From: JAJFUI01 sp039698035
Lineage (GTDB): Bacteria; Planctomycetota; Planctomycetia; Pirellulales; Thermoguttaceae
Assembly (NCBI GenBank): GCA_039698035.1
Contig: JBDKSW010000004.1
Location: 248,001 to 312,000, forward strand
Direction: 5' to 3'
Length of the DNA: 64,000 nucleotides
In this document: positions 1-9,113 of the stretch, in pieces
Layout of the letters: every line of letters starts with the position of its first letter
Position numbering within the stretch: position 1 is the stretch's first letter
The notes under the pieces: generated by a model
The model's input: the letters and a program-made list of their open reading frames with translations, nothing else
Database searches by the model: none
Told to the model about the DNA's origin: nothing
Program-made: the position numbers and the translations under genes

Positions 1-2406
1 CATCCGGCCGACGGGTTCGAGCGATTCGTCACCGAGATGCACGAGGTCATGCGAGCGGCCGGCCCGGGCGCTTTTTATCTTTTCGATTGCGTCTCCGAGC
101 TGGCCGAACAATGGTGCAGCGATCGAATGCTCGGCAACTTTTTCCAGTTAGCCTCGCCACTCGTTTTCCAGAACCAATCGGTCGCCTATTTCCCCGTGCT
201 GCGTCCCTGCCACTCGTTTTATGCTTCGGCGCCGATCGCCAACACGACACAAGTCCTGATCGAAGTCTATCGGCGCGGCCAGCAATTGTACATTCATCCG
301 ACGAAGGTGCAGGGACGCTACTCGGCCACGATGCACATGCTGCATCGATGGGACGAAGACCTGTTCCGCCCGGTCACCGACAGTTCGACGACGGCCGAAA
401 TCTTGACGGCCCAACGCTGGGCCGGCCTCGAATCGATCCGCCGTCGGCTGGGCAAATGGACTCGTACGTTTCTTCAGGCTGAGGAATGCTGGAGCCAAAT
501 CTGCCGCGGCCAACGGCCGGCCTCGGACGCCGATCCGATGTTTGCGGAATTGCTGCGCATGGCCGTTTCGCGTCAAGAGCGTGTCGCCAGCCTGGCGGCC
601 AAGTACCTCGGCCTGCCCGACCTGCTCAAGATTTGGAAACGCATGATCAGCTCGGGCCTGATCGGGGGCAAGTCGGTGGGCATGATCCTCGCCCGCGCCA
701 TCCTCACACGCTCCGATCCGCGATGGAGCGAGTTGCTCGAAGCCCACGACTCGTTCTTCATCGGCTCCGACGTCTTCTGTTCCTTCCTCGTCGAGAACGA
801 TTGCTGGTGGCCCCGGCAAAAACAGCGGAACCCCGACAACTTCCTGGATGAAGCCGAGAAGACACGCCAACGCATCCTCGACGGCGTCTTTCCGGACTAT
901 CTGGTCAAGGACTTCTCGGAGATGCTCGATTATTTTGGGCAGTCTCCAATCATCGTCCGTTCCAGCAGTCTGTTGGAGGACAGCTACGGCAATGCGTTCG
1001 CCGGCAAGTACGAGAGTGTGTTTTGCCCGAACCAAGGCCCGCACCATCGACGCCTCGAAGAACTGCTGGCGGCCATCAAAACCATCTACGCCAGCACGGC
1101 GAGCGAGACGGCCCTGCGTTACCGATCGCAGCGCGGACTGCTCGACCGCGAAGAGCAAATGTCGCTGCTGGTCCAGCGCGTGTCCGGCGTTGGCTACGGC
1201 AGCCTCTTCTATCCGCAAGTGGCCGGCGTGGCCCTGTCGCGCAATCCCTATGTCTGGCACGAAGACATCGACCCGACGGCCGGCGTCATGCGTCTGGTCT
1301 TCGGCATGGGCACGCGCGCCGTCGACCGGGCCGATGACGACTACACGCGAATCGTCGCCCTGAACGCGCCCGAACGCCGCCCCGAAAGCGACATGGCCGA
1401 GGTCCGCCAGTATTCCCAACGCAAAGTGGACGTGATCGACCTGGAGGCCAATCAGTTCGCTTCGCGCCAATTCGCGCAGGTGATCTCTCGAAGCTTTCGC
1501 TTGCCGGTCGACATCTTCGCGTCGCCCAGCGAGTTGCCATCGCATGTCGCACGCCGCGACGAACCGCCCGACCCACGCGACCTCGTGCTCACCTTTGACG
1601 AGCTGCTCACCAAGACAACGTTCGTCGCCGATATGCGCGAGATGCTTCGCCTCCTGCACGCGGCATACGACTATCCCGTCGATGTCGAGTTCACGGCGAA
1701 CTTCTTCAACCTCGAGCAATACAAGATCAACCTCGTCCAGTGCCGGCCGCTGCAAATCGCGACCGACCGGCCTGTCGTCGAGCTGCCGAAAGCGATTCCC
1801 CAGCAAGACCGCGTGCTCGAATCGCACGGCGCGGTGATCGGCCAGAGCCGCGTGAGCCACATCGACCGGCTCATTTACGTGGTCCCATCGGTCTACGGCG
1901 CGTTGACACAGCGGGACCGATTCTCGGTCGCCCGACTGATCGGCCGACTCGTCCACTTGGAGCCCCGGCCTCGGGAGCTGATGCTCATCGGCCCAGGCCG
2001 CTGGGGCACCACGACGCCGTCGCTTGGCGTGCCGGTCAGCTTTGCCGAGATCGACGCCGCACGGATCGTCTGCGAGATCGTCGCCATGCGTGAAGACCTC
2101 GTGCCCGACGTCTCGCTGGGCACCCATTTCTTCAACGACTTGGTGGAAATGGACATGCTCTATCTGGCCCTATTTCCCGGCCGCAAGGGCAACGCCTGGA
2201 ACGAGCCGTTCTTCGAGCAGGCCCCGAATCGCTTGGCCCAACTGCTGCCCGGCGACGCCAAGTGGGCGCACGTCGTCCGGGTCCTCGATATGCCACTTGG
2301 GACGCATGGCAATGCCACGCTGACGCTCAACGCCAACGCCCTCGCCCAACAGGTCATTTGCTACCTGGAACACAACGCAATATCCACGGCGGGGGTTCCG
2401 CGTTGA
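1..2406 (+). CDS. PEP/pyruvate-binding domain protein, 5' partial
   Basis: The reading frame is open from base 1, and the 12 codons before the first ATG at 37 look coding, so the true start lies left of the window. About 801 residues are visible. The first ~190 residues are an uncharacterised, possibly RecA/KaiC-like segment. From about residue 215 a pyruvate-phosphate-dikinase N-terminal (ATP-grasp) region begins with GLIGGKSVG and ends near VQCRPL at about residue 585. A further ~215-residue domain follows (GPGRWGTTTPSLG, GTHFFNDLVE). Family knowledge: this fold transfers phosphate from ATP onto a phosphohistidine domain in PEP synthases, but no swivelling His domain or PEP-binding barrel is seen here. 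The substrate is therefore unknown and a regulatory or signalling role is possible. It lies 16 bases upstream of a sigma factor gene on the same strand. Confidence 0.85.
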   Translation, partial: HPADGFERFVTEMHEVMRAAGPGAFYLFDCVSELAEQWCSDRMLGNFFQLASPLVFQNQSVAYFPVLRPCHSFYASAPIANTTQVLIEVYRRGQQLYIHPTKVQGRYSATMHMLHRWDEDLFRPVTDSSTTAEILTAQRWAGLESIRRRLGKWTRTFLQAEECWSQICRGQRPASDADPMFAELLRMAVSRQERVASLAAKYLGLPDLLKIWKRMISSGLIGGKSVGMILARAILTRSDPRWSELLEAHDSFFIGSDVFCSFLVENDCWWPRQKQRNPDNFLDEAEKTRQRILDGVFPDYLVKDFSEMLDYFGQSPIIVRSSSLLEDSYGNAFAGKYESVFCPNQGPHHRRLEELLAAIKTIYASTASETALRYRSQRGLLDREEQMSLLVQRVSGVGYGSLFYPQVAGVALSRNPYVWHEDIDPTAGVMRLVFGMGTRAVDRADDDYTRIVALNAPERRPESDMAEVRQYSQRKVDVIDLEANQFASRQFAQVISRSFRLPVDIFASPSELPSHVARRDEPPDPRDLVLTFDELLTKTTFVADMREMLRLLHAAYDYPVDVEFTANFFNLEQYKINLVQCRPLQIATDRPVVELPKAIPQQDRVLESHGAVIGQSRVSHIDRLIYVVPSVYGALTQRDRFSVARLIGRLVHLEPRPRELMLIGPGRWGTTTPSLGVPVSFAEIDAARIVCEIVAMREDLVPDVSLGTHFFNDLVEMDMLYLALFPGRKGNAWNEPFFEQAPNRLAQLLPGDAKWAHVVRVLDMPLGTHGNATLTLNANALAQQVICYLEHNAISTAGVPR

Positions 2407-2422
2407 ACGAAAAGTTGGCAAG

Positions 2423-3073
2423 ATGGGACTATCGGAACGGTTCGGCCGGATCGCCAGGGAACTCGCGGTCCGAAACGTGCGTCAAAACTTTAGCGAGACG
2501 GCGGTGAGCGACGACGTCCAACTGATCAACCAGGCCCTCCAGGGGCAGCCGGACGCCTTCGGGCAACTGGTCCTGAAATACCAGGACCGGCTGTTCAACA
2601 CGGTGTTCCACGTGGTGGGCCACACGGAAGACGCCCGCGACATCGTCCAGGAGGCCCTCGTCCAGGCGTTTCTGAAGCTCGAGTCGTTCCGCCAAGAGAG
2701 TGCGTTTTACACATGGCTTTACCGAATCGCCTTCAACGTGGCCATGAGCCGACGGCGCGGACACCCGACCTGCGTCTCGATGGATCGTTTGCGAGAAACG
2801 GCCAACCTCGACCCGCCCGATGGCACGGACTCGCCGTCCGAGGCCTTGGAGCGAAAGGAACGGCGCCAACAAGTGCGGCGCGCCATCCAGAAACTGCCCG
2901 ACGACTATCGGGCCGCGATCGTGCTGCGAGAGATCGATGGCTGCTGCTACGAGACGATCGCCGAGGTCCTTGACCTGCCGATCGGAACGGTTCGCAGCCG
3001 CTTGCACCGCGCCAGACTGCAACTGAGTCGCGAGTTGAACGCCGAAAGTCCCGAGACAAACGCCGGCCGCTGA
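2423..3073 (+). CDS. ECF (sigma-70 family) RNA polymerase sigma factor
   Basis: The 216-residue protein has region 2 (QPDAFGQLVLKYQDRLFNTV, DIVQEALVQAFLKLESF, then the WLYRIAFNVA segment) and region 4 (KLPDDYRAAIVLREIDG, then a helix-turn-helix ending IGTVRSRLHRAR). This is the plain two-domain ECF layout of the RpoE/SigW type, which redirects RNA polymerase to a small regulon. An in-frame GTG at 2504 would give a 189-residue protein starting right before region 2, the usual ECF length; the ATG at 2423 has no clear ribosome site, so the start is uncertain. The next gene starts within about 20 bases and encodes a membrane protein of anti-sigma type, so the two are probably co-transcribed and antagonistic. 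Confidence 0.92.
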   Translation: MGLSERFGRIARELAVRNVRQNFSETAVSDDVQLINQALQGQPDAFGQLVLKYQDRLFNTVFHVVGHTEDARDIVQEALVQAFLKLESFRQESAFYTWLYRIAFNVAMSRRRGHPTCVSMDRLRETANLDPPDGTDSPSEALERKERRQQVRRAIQKLPDDYRAAIVLREIDGCCYETIAEVLDLPIGTVRSRLHRARLQLSRELNAESPETNAGR

Positions 3074-3094
3074 AACTTGACCGCCCAACATCCC

Positions 3095-4249
3095 ATGACC
3101 GACCCGTCCGACGAATTGCTGAGCGCTTATCTCGATGGCGAACTGACCGCTGCCGAGCGAGCAAGAGTGGAACGCCTGCTGGCTACGGACCCGGCCGCGC
3201 GCCAGACGCTCGACGATCTGCGCGCCGTGAGCGCCGCGATGCAATCGCTTCCACGCGAGAAGGTCGGTGAAGATTTGACCCAGCCCGTGTTGCAGGCGGC
3301 CGAACGACGGATGCTGGCCGAGGGCCGCCCGGACGAGCCGGCCGTTCCTCTGGCCCGCGAGCTGTTCCAGCGTTTTTTGAGTCGTCGCACTCTGGCTTGG
3401 CTGTCGGTCACCGCGGTGATGGTCATCGCCATTTCCATCTACGACCGACAAACGCGATTACAGCGGGTGATGCCGGGCGGCGACCGCCCGGATGCGGCCC
3501 GACTGCTGGCTCGTTCACCAGCCCAAGACGAGCCACCGGCCTTGGAATCGGGGGCGGCTTCTCCGTCGGCCGCTCGGCCGATGCCGGGAAGTCCGGAGCC
3601 CCAGGCAGCCAAGCCGTCGAAGGCCCGATTCTCGGTGATGGACCGTGATGCCACGGAAATGAAACCTGCCGAAGAGAACGGTCCGGACCGTCGCCTTGCC
3701 AAACAGGCTCCGTTGGCCGAGAAGGTCGAAAGCAAGCACAAGGAATCCAACAACGCCGTTTCCGCCCCGACGCTGCTGGTCGTCCGGTGCGACATTGCCT
3801 CGACCGCACTGCAAGACAAGTCGTTCGACAAGCTGCTCGACGCCAACCGCCTTATCGGGCGTCGGCAGCCGGCCCCATCGACCCCGGCCTTGGTTTCGAG
3901 TCCCGAACCACGTGCCGCCAGGGCCAGGCAGCGTGGCGAGTCGGCATCGCCCGCGGCCCGCGTGGCCGACCGTGTTTACACCGAACCGACGCCCTCGCAG
4001 CTCAAAGCCCTGCTGGCAGCCATGGCGGCACGACCGGAGCTGTTCAGCACCGTCTCGACCGAGCCGATCTCTGGGCGGCTCGCCGAAAGCATCATTCGCC
4101 AATACATGTCGGAGGACCAGGCACGGCCGAGGCCTGGCGACGAAGCGACCGCTTCGTACGTTGCGACCTCCGGCCGGCAACAGGTGCTTTTCGTCTTCCG
4201 CATCGCCTCCGAGCAACCGCCGGCCGCGACGAAGCGGCAGAAACCATAG
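3095..4249 (+). CDS. Membrane-anchored anti-sigma factor-like protein
   Basis: A TTG at 3077 or the ATG at 3095 can start the frame; ATG 3095 gives 384 residues and is preferred. The N-terminal ~90 residues (ELLSAYLDGELTAAERARVE, LLATDPAARQTLDDLRA) match the helical anti-sigma domain found next to planctomycete ECF genes. The HxxxCxxC zinc motif of ZAS anti-sigmas is absent. One transmembrane segment (about residues 98-118, LAWLSVTAVMVIAISIY) leads into a ~260-residue, Pro/Ala-rich extracytoplasmic part with no recognised domain. Position 21 bases downstream of the ECF gene supports a role in holding that sigma factor at the membrane. That pairing is inferred from context. Confidence 0.78.
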   Translation: MTDPSDELLSAYLDGELTAAERARVERLLATDPAARQTLDDLRAVSAAMQSLPREKVGEDLTQPVLQAAERRMLAEGRPDEPAVPLARELFQRFLSRRTLAWLSVTAVMVIAISIYDRQTRLQRVMPGGDRPDAARLLARSPAQDEPPALESGAASPSAARPMPGSPEPQAAKPSKARFSVMDRDATEMKPAEENGPDRRLAKQAPLAEKVESKHKESNNAVSAPTLLVVRCDIASTALQDKSFDKLLDANRLIGRRQPAPSTPALVSSPEPRAARARQRGESASPAARVADRVYTEPTPSQLKALLAAMAARPELFSTVSTEPISGRLAESIIRQYMSEDQARPRPGDEATASYVATSGRQQVLFVFRIASEQPPAATKRQKP

Positions 4250-4365
4250 CGGCGTCCTTTTCCGAAGCCTTCCTGGCCCAGCGGCGACCGCCTTCCGTCG
4301 ACACGTTTTCCACGTCCGCCGCCTCCGCGCCGCGACGGCCCTTCCGAGGGGCAAGGCCCGCCAAA

Positions 4366-4387
4366 CCCAAGCTTTTGGGGCTTTTTT
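4366..4387 (+). terminator. Possible intrinsic terminator after the sigma/anti-sigma pair
   Basis: CCCAA (4366-4370), a GCTT loop and TTGGG (4375-4379) form a 5-bp stem, followed by a six-T run at 4382-4387. The stem is short, so this is only a moderate candidate. It lies about 115 bases past the anti-sigma stop codon. Confidence 0.4.
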
Positions 4388-4437
4388 CGCTCGCCTTCTC
4401 GACGCCCTCGCCGTCCACTGGAGGCCATCTTGCCGCG

Positions 4438-4446
4438 TGCTAGAAT
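4438..4446 (+). promoter_or_regulatory. Extended -10 promoter candidate
   Basis: TGC followed by TAGAAT resembles an extended -10 element (five of six matches to TATAAT). No good -35 hexamer lies 17 bases upstream. It would give a leader of roughly 185 bases for the gene starting at 4639. The stretch 4250-4638 holds no gene that I can support. Confidence 0.3.
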
Positions 4447-4550
4447 GACTTCCGGTCACCCACGTCAAGCGTCGTAGGGCTGCGTCGAATCCCAACTGCT
4501 CCACGACCTGGAGCTGGCAGGATCCCCGGCCGACAGGCGTTTTGGACCGA

Positions 4551-4610
4551 AGCGATCAGCCATCCACTTTCAGCGATGGCCAACGGACACAGAGCTAATC
4601 GCTGATCGCT
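4551..4610. repeat. Inverted repeat in the leader of the gene at 4639
   Basis: AGCGATCAGC at 4551-4560 and its exact reverse complement GCTGATCGCT at 4601-4610 flank 40 bases. They end 11 bases before the AAGGAA ribosome site at about 4622. Either a leader RNA hairpin or a protein-binding site is possible. Confidence 0.5.
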
Positions 4611-4638
4611 AACAACTCAATCAAGGAAATCTTCGCAC

Positions 4639-5430
4639 ATGGAAGCACAGGCCAACGTGGCAATCGAGGCGTCGACGCAGTATGTCGGCCGTTGGAACCG
4701 GTTGGTGAGCACAACGAACTGGGAGAAGGGGCGAATCATCTCCGAGTGGCGCGCCGCGCTCGAAGAAGCCGGGACCTCGGAGGCCCAGTTCACGGACGAG
4801 GCTTGGAGCCGACAGGTCGGCGGCGTCACCCCGCAGCACGTCGGTCGGCTGCGTCGCGTCTTCGAGCGATTCGGCGAGGTTCATCCGCAGTACGCGGGCC
4901 TCTATTGGAGCCACTTCCTCGCCGCGTTGGATTGGGACGACGCCGAAATGTATCTGGAAGGCGCGGTCCAGAACCAGTGGTCGGTCTCGCAGATGCGCAA
5001 CCAGCGTTGGGAAGCCACCGGGGGCGCGCCGGAGCTCGCGCCGCGGAACGCCAATCCGTTCGACGCCGAGCCAGACGAAGATTTTGCCGCTTCAAGCGAC
5101 GATCGGCCGCCGTTCACGATTTCCGAATCGCTCGGCGAAGTCCACGATGCGGACGACTACTTCGACGTGGATGATTCTCCCGCCGAGCCTCGCGACCGAC
5201 GCGACGACGCCGAGACGCCGCGCTCGGTGGCCGACGCTTCGCCGACCGCGCCGCCGGTTCGGCCGTTCGAGGCATTGCCCACCTTGCCGGCGGACTTCAA
5301 CGAAGCATTCGACCTGTTCAAGCTGGCCGTTTTGAACCACAAGGTGTCTGGCTGGCGCGACATCGCTCGCGACGACGTGCTGGCCGTGTTGGAATCGCTC
5401 CGACAGCTTGTCCTCGCGCCGGCCGAATAG
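4639..5430 (+). CDS. Conserved hypothetical protein with DUF1016-like N-terminal segment
   Basis: A 263-residue soluble protein without signal peptide. Residues 15-115 are helical; the stretch YWSHFLAALDWDDAEMYLEG followed by AVQNQWSVSQMR resembles the N-terminal helical module of the DUF1016/YhcG family (WSHY..LL...D...FY...A....WSVREL). The C-terminal nuclease domain of that family is absent. Residues ~130-200 are acidic and probably disordered, and a last helical segment (about 210-260) follows. The start at 4639 has AAGGAA about 11 bases upstream. A helical protein- or DNA-interaction role would be inference only. It sits between an anti-sigma gene and the convergent tex gene and does not appear to be part of an operon. 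Confidence 0.7.
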   Translation: MEAQANVAIEASTQYVGRWNRLVSTTNWEKGRIISEWRAALEEAGTSEAQFTDEAWSRQVGGVTPQHVGRLRRVFERFGEVHPQYAGLYWSHFLAALDWDDAEMYLEGAVQNQWSVSQMRNQRWEATGGAPELAPRNANPFDAEPDEDFAASSDDRPPFTISESLGEVHDADDYFDVDDSPAEPRDRRDDAETPRSVADASPTAPPVRPFEALPTLPADFNEAFDLFKLAVLNHKVSGWRDIARDDVLAVLESLRQLVLAPAE

Positions 5431-5486
5431 ACGGCGGCGCACAGAGAACCGCACGGCTTGAGCGTTTCTCGAATGACCGTGGCAGG

Positions 5487-8400
5487 CTACGGCTGGGGCG
5501 CGTCGGGCCGCGATTCGTCCTTCGGGGCCGGCGATTGCTCAGCCATCGGTGCGACCGTCTCCACCGTTGGCGATTCAACAACGACCGGCTTCGCCTCGGC
5601 CGCGGCAGCCACGGTTTCGACGACCGGCGGGGCCGGTTCGGCCGCCGACGCCTTTTGTTGATAGAACTGCATCAGGTCGCCGAAGGTCCGCAACGGCTCC
5701 TTGCCGTTCTTCATCGCATCGGTGATCGGAATCACCGGCTTGGGCGTCGGGCGAGGACGGTACGGCACACGGTCGCGGTGTTGATCGCGCTGCGGCCGAC
5801 CGTGCCCCTGCTGGGACCGTGGCGGCCGGTTGTCGCCGCCCTGGCGCGGCGGACGCTGCTGCCCTGCCGGTCGCGGCGGACGCTGCTGCTGAGCGCCGGC
5901 CGGACGTGGCGGACGCTGATCTCGTCGCCCCGGCGCACCCTCGCCCGCCGCTCCGTCCTGTTGCGGTCTGGCCCCGCGTCGCGGCGGCTTGGGCTGCTCC
6001 GAGCCCGGACGAATCATCGTCAGCGAGACGCGGTGCCGTTCCTTGTCGACGCCCGTCACCCAAACCTTCACGATGTCGCCAACCGCGACGACATCGTGTG
6101 GATCGCGGACGAACTTATCTGCAAGCCGACTCACGTGAACCAGCCCGCTCTGATGCATACCGATATCGACAAAACAGCCAAAGTCCACCACGTTCAGCAC
6201 CGTGCCGGTCAGCTCCATGCCGGGCGCAAGGTCTTCGAGGTTGACGATGCCACGCTTGAAGACGGGCGCGGGCAGGTCCTCGCGCGGATCGCGGCCAGGC
6301 CGCACCAACTGGGCCACGATATCCCTGAGAGTCAGCAGACCGACCCCTAACTCCCTGGCTGCGACTTCGAGATCGAGCTGACCGATCGGCTCGGCCAGCG
6401 CGGCGACGGTCGCCTTGTCGCGCAGGTCGGCCGGCGTCTTGTTGAGCCGCTCCAGGGCCTTGTTGGCCGCCGGATAGCTTTCCGGATGGATCCACGTGGT
6501 GTCCAGCGGATTGTCGCCGTCGAGGATCTTCAGGAACCCGGCCGCTTGAATGAACGTCGCCTCGCCAACGCCGGGGACCGCCCGAAGTTGCTCTCGGTCG
6601 CGGAACGGGCCGTGCTCCTGCCGATACTCGAACAGCCGCCGGGCTGTGAGTTGGTTCAAACCGGAAACGTAGCGGAGCAGGGCAGGGCTAGCCGTGTTCA
6701 CATCGACGCCAACGAAGTTCACGCACGACTCGACCACTTCATCCAGCGATGTCCGCAAGTGCTTGGCCTTCACGTCATGCTGATAGAGCCCGACGCCGAT
6801 GCTGGCCGGATCGATCTTCACGAGTTCGCTCAGTGGGTCTTGCAGTCGCCGGCCAATCGAGATCGCGCCGCGCAGCACGGCGTCGTACTGCGGAAACTCC
6901 TCGCGGCCCAAGCGGCTGGTCGAGTAGACGCTCGCGCCGGCCTCGTTGACGATCACGTAGGCCACGCCTTGCTCTTTCAATTCCTTGTCGATCAGTTCGG
7001 CAAAAAACTCTTCGGTCTGCCGGCAGGCCGTGCCGTTGCCGATCACCACGACGGTCAGCTCATGCTGCCGGACCAGTTCGAGAACCTTTTGCCGAGCCTC
7101 GTCGCGGCGGTCCGGCTTGCCCACCAGAAAGATCACGTCCTGCGCCAACAGATTGCCGAACTGGTCGAGGGCAGCCAACTTGCAGCCGCTGCGAAAGCCC
7201 GGATCGACGGCCAGCAATCGGTGGTTGTGAACCGGCGGCTGCAACAGCAGATTGCGAAGATTCTTGGCGAACACGGCCACCGCGTGGGCCTCGGCCCGAT
7301 CGGTCAGCTCGCGGCGAACCTCGCGTTCCAAGCTGGGAAGAATCAAGCGACTGAGGGCGTCCCGGGCGCACCCGCGCAGGTAGTCGGCGTGCGGATGCCC
7401 TGGCGGAACGAGCATCTCGTCCACCAGGTTGACCATCGCCTGCAGGTCCGACTCGATTCGCACACGCAACACCTTCGCTCGCTCGCCGCGATTGATCGCC
7501 AAGACGCGATGCGGGGGAATCCGCCGCAACTCCTCGCGATACTCGAAATAGTCGGCGAAATCCTTGATCCGCTTCTCTTCGAGCTTCTTCTTCTGGGCGT
7601 CTCGCTTCTTCTTTTGCGATTCCTTGGCCAGTTTGCGAGCTAACTTCCGGCGAGCCGCAGCCGCGCCAGGCGCCGGCGGCCAGAGCTTCGTCCCTTGCGA
7701 GCCCTGATCGCTGGTCGTCGCCACGTTGTCGCCCTGCGGTGCCCAGGCCTGCTGGGAAATGACCATGCTCAGCGTATCCACGGTCGAGCCCGTGTCGACG
7801 GCGCCGGAGCCCGGCCGGGCCGCGTCAGCAGACTCCGTCGGATCGGCGACGACCGGCTCATCCGGCAGCGAATCCAGGCTCGTTAGCTGCAACACGTCGG
7901 GTTGCGACGCAGAGACCAACTCGCTCTGTAACGACTGGTTCTCCGGCGCATCGCTGCCGCTGCCTGTCACGGTTACCGCAAGACTGTCGATCGCCGAGAC
8001 GGCGGCGGCGTTGCTGTCGGGCGTCGATCGCTCGGGCGAGGCCTCCTGCTCCACCGACTCGGATTTTTGTGCGGCGGCTGACGTCTTTTCTTCGCTCGGC
8101 AATCGCGATGTCACCAGGACGCCGGTTCGCTGCAAAACTTCGCGGAGCCGTCCGCGGAGCTCGATGTGCTCGCTGAATTGCTCGGCCAAGATGTGGCCCG
8201 CGCCCAACACCGCGTCGGCCGCCGTCGGCACCTGCCGGTCCGTGTTGACAAAGTCGGCCGCGCGAGCGTCCAAGTCGTTGCAGTTAGGCGCGGCCGCGAG
8301 GATCTCTTGCGCCAACGGCTCGAGCCCACGCGAGCGGGCCAACGTGGCCAGCGAAAGCTTCTTCGGCCGGTAGGGCAAATACAGATCTTCCAACCGCTTT

Positions 8401-8711
8401 GTCGTCGGCGCGGCAAGGATCTGCTCGGTCAGCGCGTCGGTCAGCCGGCCTTGCGACTGGATCGATCGCAAGATGGTCTGCTTGCGGTCATTCAGCAGAC
8501 GCAGCTTGACTAATCGCGACTGAATGTCACGGATTTGCTCCTCGTCCAGACCGCCGGTCTGATCCTTGCGGTACCGCGTGATGAACGGAACCGTGTTGCC
8601 TTCGTCGAGGAGTTCGACAGTCGCCTGAACCTGCCTTAAAGGGGTATCCAGCCCGCGCGCGAGCTGCCGGAGGTCGATCATCAACGGAGCCATGGAGGAG
8701 GAAGTGGTCAT
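5487..8711 (-). CDS. tex: Tex-family S1 RNA-binding protein with large insert and basic tail
   Basis: The 1074-residue protein contains the Tex N-terminal helical domain (about 10-200), a YqgF/RNase H-like domain (HRLLAVDPGFRSGCKLAALD at about 497), a helix-hairpin-helix region (AVPGVGEATFIQAAGF at about 711) and an S1 domain (about 828-901, GTVLNVVDFGCFVDIGMHQS). Tex proteins bind RNA and act in transcription and translation quality control; they are usually 720-780 residues long. Two additions explain the extra length: an Asp/Ser/Ala-rich insert at about 204-350 followed by a Lys/Arg-rich helix (350-380), and an Arg/Pro/Gln/Gly-rich tail from 905. Starts at M1 or M7 are both possible. Transcribed toward the hypothetical gene ending at 5430. 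Confidence 0.95.
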   Translation of the reverse strand: MTTSSSMAPLMIDLRQLARGLDTPLRQVQATVELLDEGNTVPFITRYRKDQTGGLDEEQIRDIQSRLVKLRLLNDRKQTILRSIQSQGRLTDALTEQILAAPTTKRLEDLYLPYRPKKLSLATLARSRGLEPLAQEILAAAPNCNDLDARAADFVNTDRQVPTAADAVLGAGHILAEQFSEHIELRGRLREVLQRTGVLVTSRLPSEEKTSAAAQKSESVEQEASPERSTPDSNAAAVSAIDSLAVTVTGSGSDAPENQSLQSELVSASQPDVLQLTSLDSLPDEPVVADPTESADAARPGSGAVDTGSTVDTLSMVISQQAWAPQGDNVATTSDQGSQGTKLWPPAPGAAAARRKLARKLAKESQKKKRDAQKKKLEEKRIKDFADYFEYREELRRIPPHRVLAINRGERAKVLRVRIESDLQAMVNLVDEMLVPPGHPHADYLRGCARDALSRLILPSLEREVRRELTDRAEAHAVAVFAKNLRNLLLQPPVHNHRLLAVDPGFRSGCKLAALDQFGNLLAQDVIFLVGKPDRRDEARQKVLELVRQHELTVVVIGNGTACRQTEEFFAELIDKELKEQGVAYVIVNEAGASVYSTSRLGREEFPQYDAVLRGAISIGRRLQDPLSELVKIDPASIGVGLYQHDVKAKHLRTSLDEVVESCVNFVGVDVNTASPALLRYVSGLNQLTARRLFEYRQEHGPFRDREQLRAVPGVGEATFIQAAGFLKILDGDNPLDTTWIHPESYPAANKALERLNKTPADLRDKATVAALAEPIGQLDLEVAARELGVGLLTLRDIVAQLVRPGRDPREDLPAPVFKRGIVNLEDLAPGMELTGTVLNVVDFGCFVDIGMHQSGLVHVSRLADKFVRDPHDVVAVGDIVKVWVTGVDKERHRVSLTMIRPGSEQPKPPRRGARPQQDGAAGEGAPGRRDQRPPRPAGAQQQRPPRPAGQQRPPRQGGDNRPPRSQQGHGRPQRDQHRDRVPYRPRPTPKPVIPITDAMKNGKEPLRTFGDLMQFYQQKASAAEPAPPVVETVAAAAEAKPVVVESPTVETVAPMAEQSPAPKDESRPDAPQP

Positions 8712-8832
8712 AGATGAGCCATATTATCAGGAGAAACGATATTTTCCTTGAAAAAGGTCAAACCCGCAAGCCACCCGCGTCCGATACAAAAGGCGACAGA
8801 CAGGGTGGGCATATTCAAGGAAGGAAGCCCCC

Positions 8833-9075
8833 GTGAAATCCAATCATCTCCGCGTATATTACGGTCCTCAGGAAGAAACGGCCAATGTAAGCGTTCTCGA
8901 GGCCCAACGGGAAACGGTGACCGTTCCTTTGATGGAAATCATGCCGCTGCTGGCCGACGCCATGCAGTCCCAACGGACTTGGCTCCGCGACTTCGCCGAC
9001 GATGAGGTCACTATTTCCATGGACCTTTACGAAGTCATCCTAGCTTACCAACATTACCGTCGCCCGTCGGCCTGA
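8833..9075 (+). CDS. Small conserved hypothetical protein
   Basis: An 80-residue protein starting at GTG 8833 with a clear purine-rich ribosome site (AAGGAAGGAAG at about 8817-8827). It is acidic and soluble, with no signal peptide or membrane segment (LRVYYGPQEE, TVTVPLMEIMPLLADAMQSQ, VTISMDLYEVILAYQHYRRP). I recognise it only as a short planctomycete-type conserved protein; its function is unknown. It is divergent from tex and followed by a strong hairpin terminator, so it is probably a single-gene unit. Confidence 0.7.
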   Translation: MKSNHLRVYYGPQEETANVSVLEAQRETVTVPLMEIMPLLADAMQSQRTWLRDFADDEVTISMDLYEVILAYQHYRRPSA

Positions 9076-9113
9076 AACCGACCCACGACGGTGATCTCCG
9101 GATAGTTTCGACG

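Noticed and set aside
148..2127. 659-codon minus-strand open frame
   Set aside because: Exact antisense of the PEP/pyruvate-binding gene; GC-rich codon usage leaves the opposite strand open. No family similarity.
2429..3451. 340-codon minus-strand frame
   Set aside because: Antisense shadow of the sigma and anti-sigma genes.
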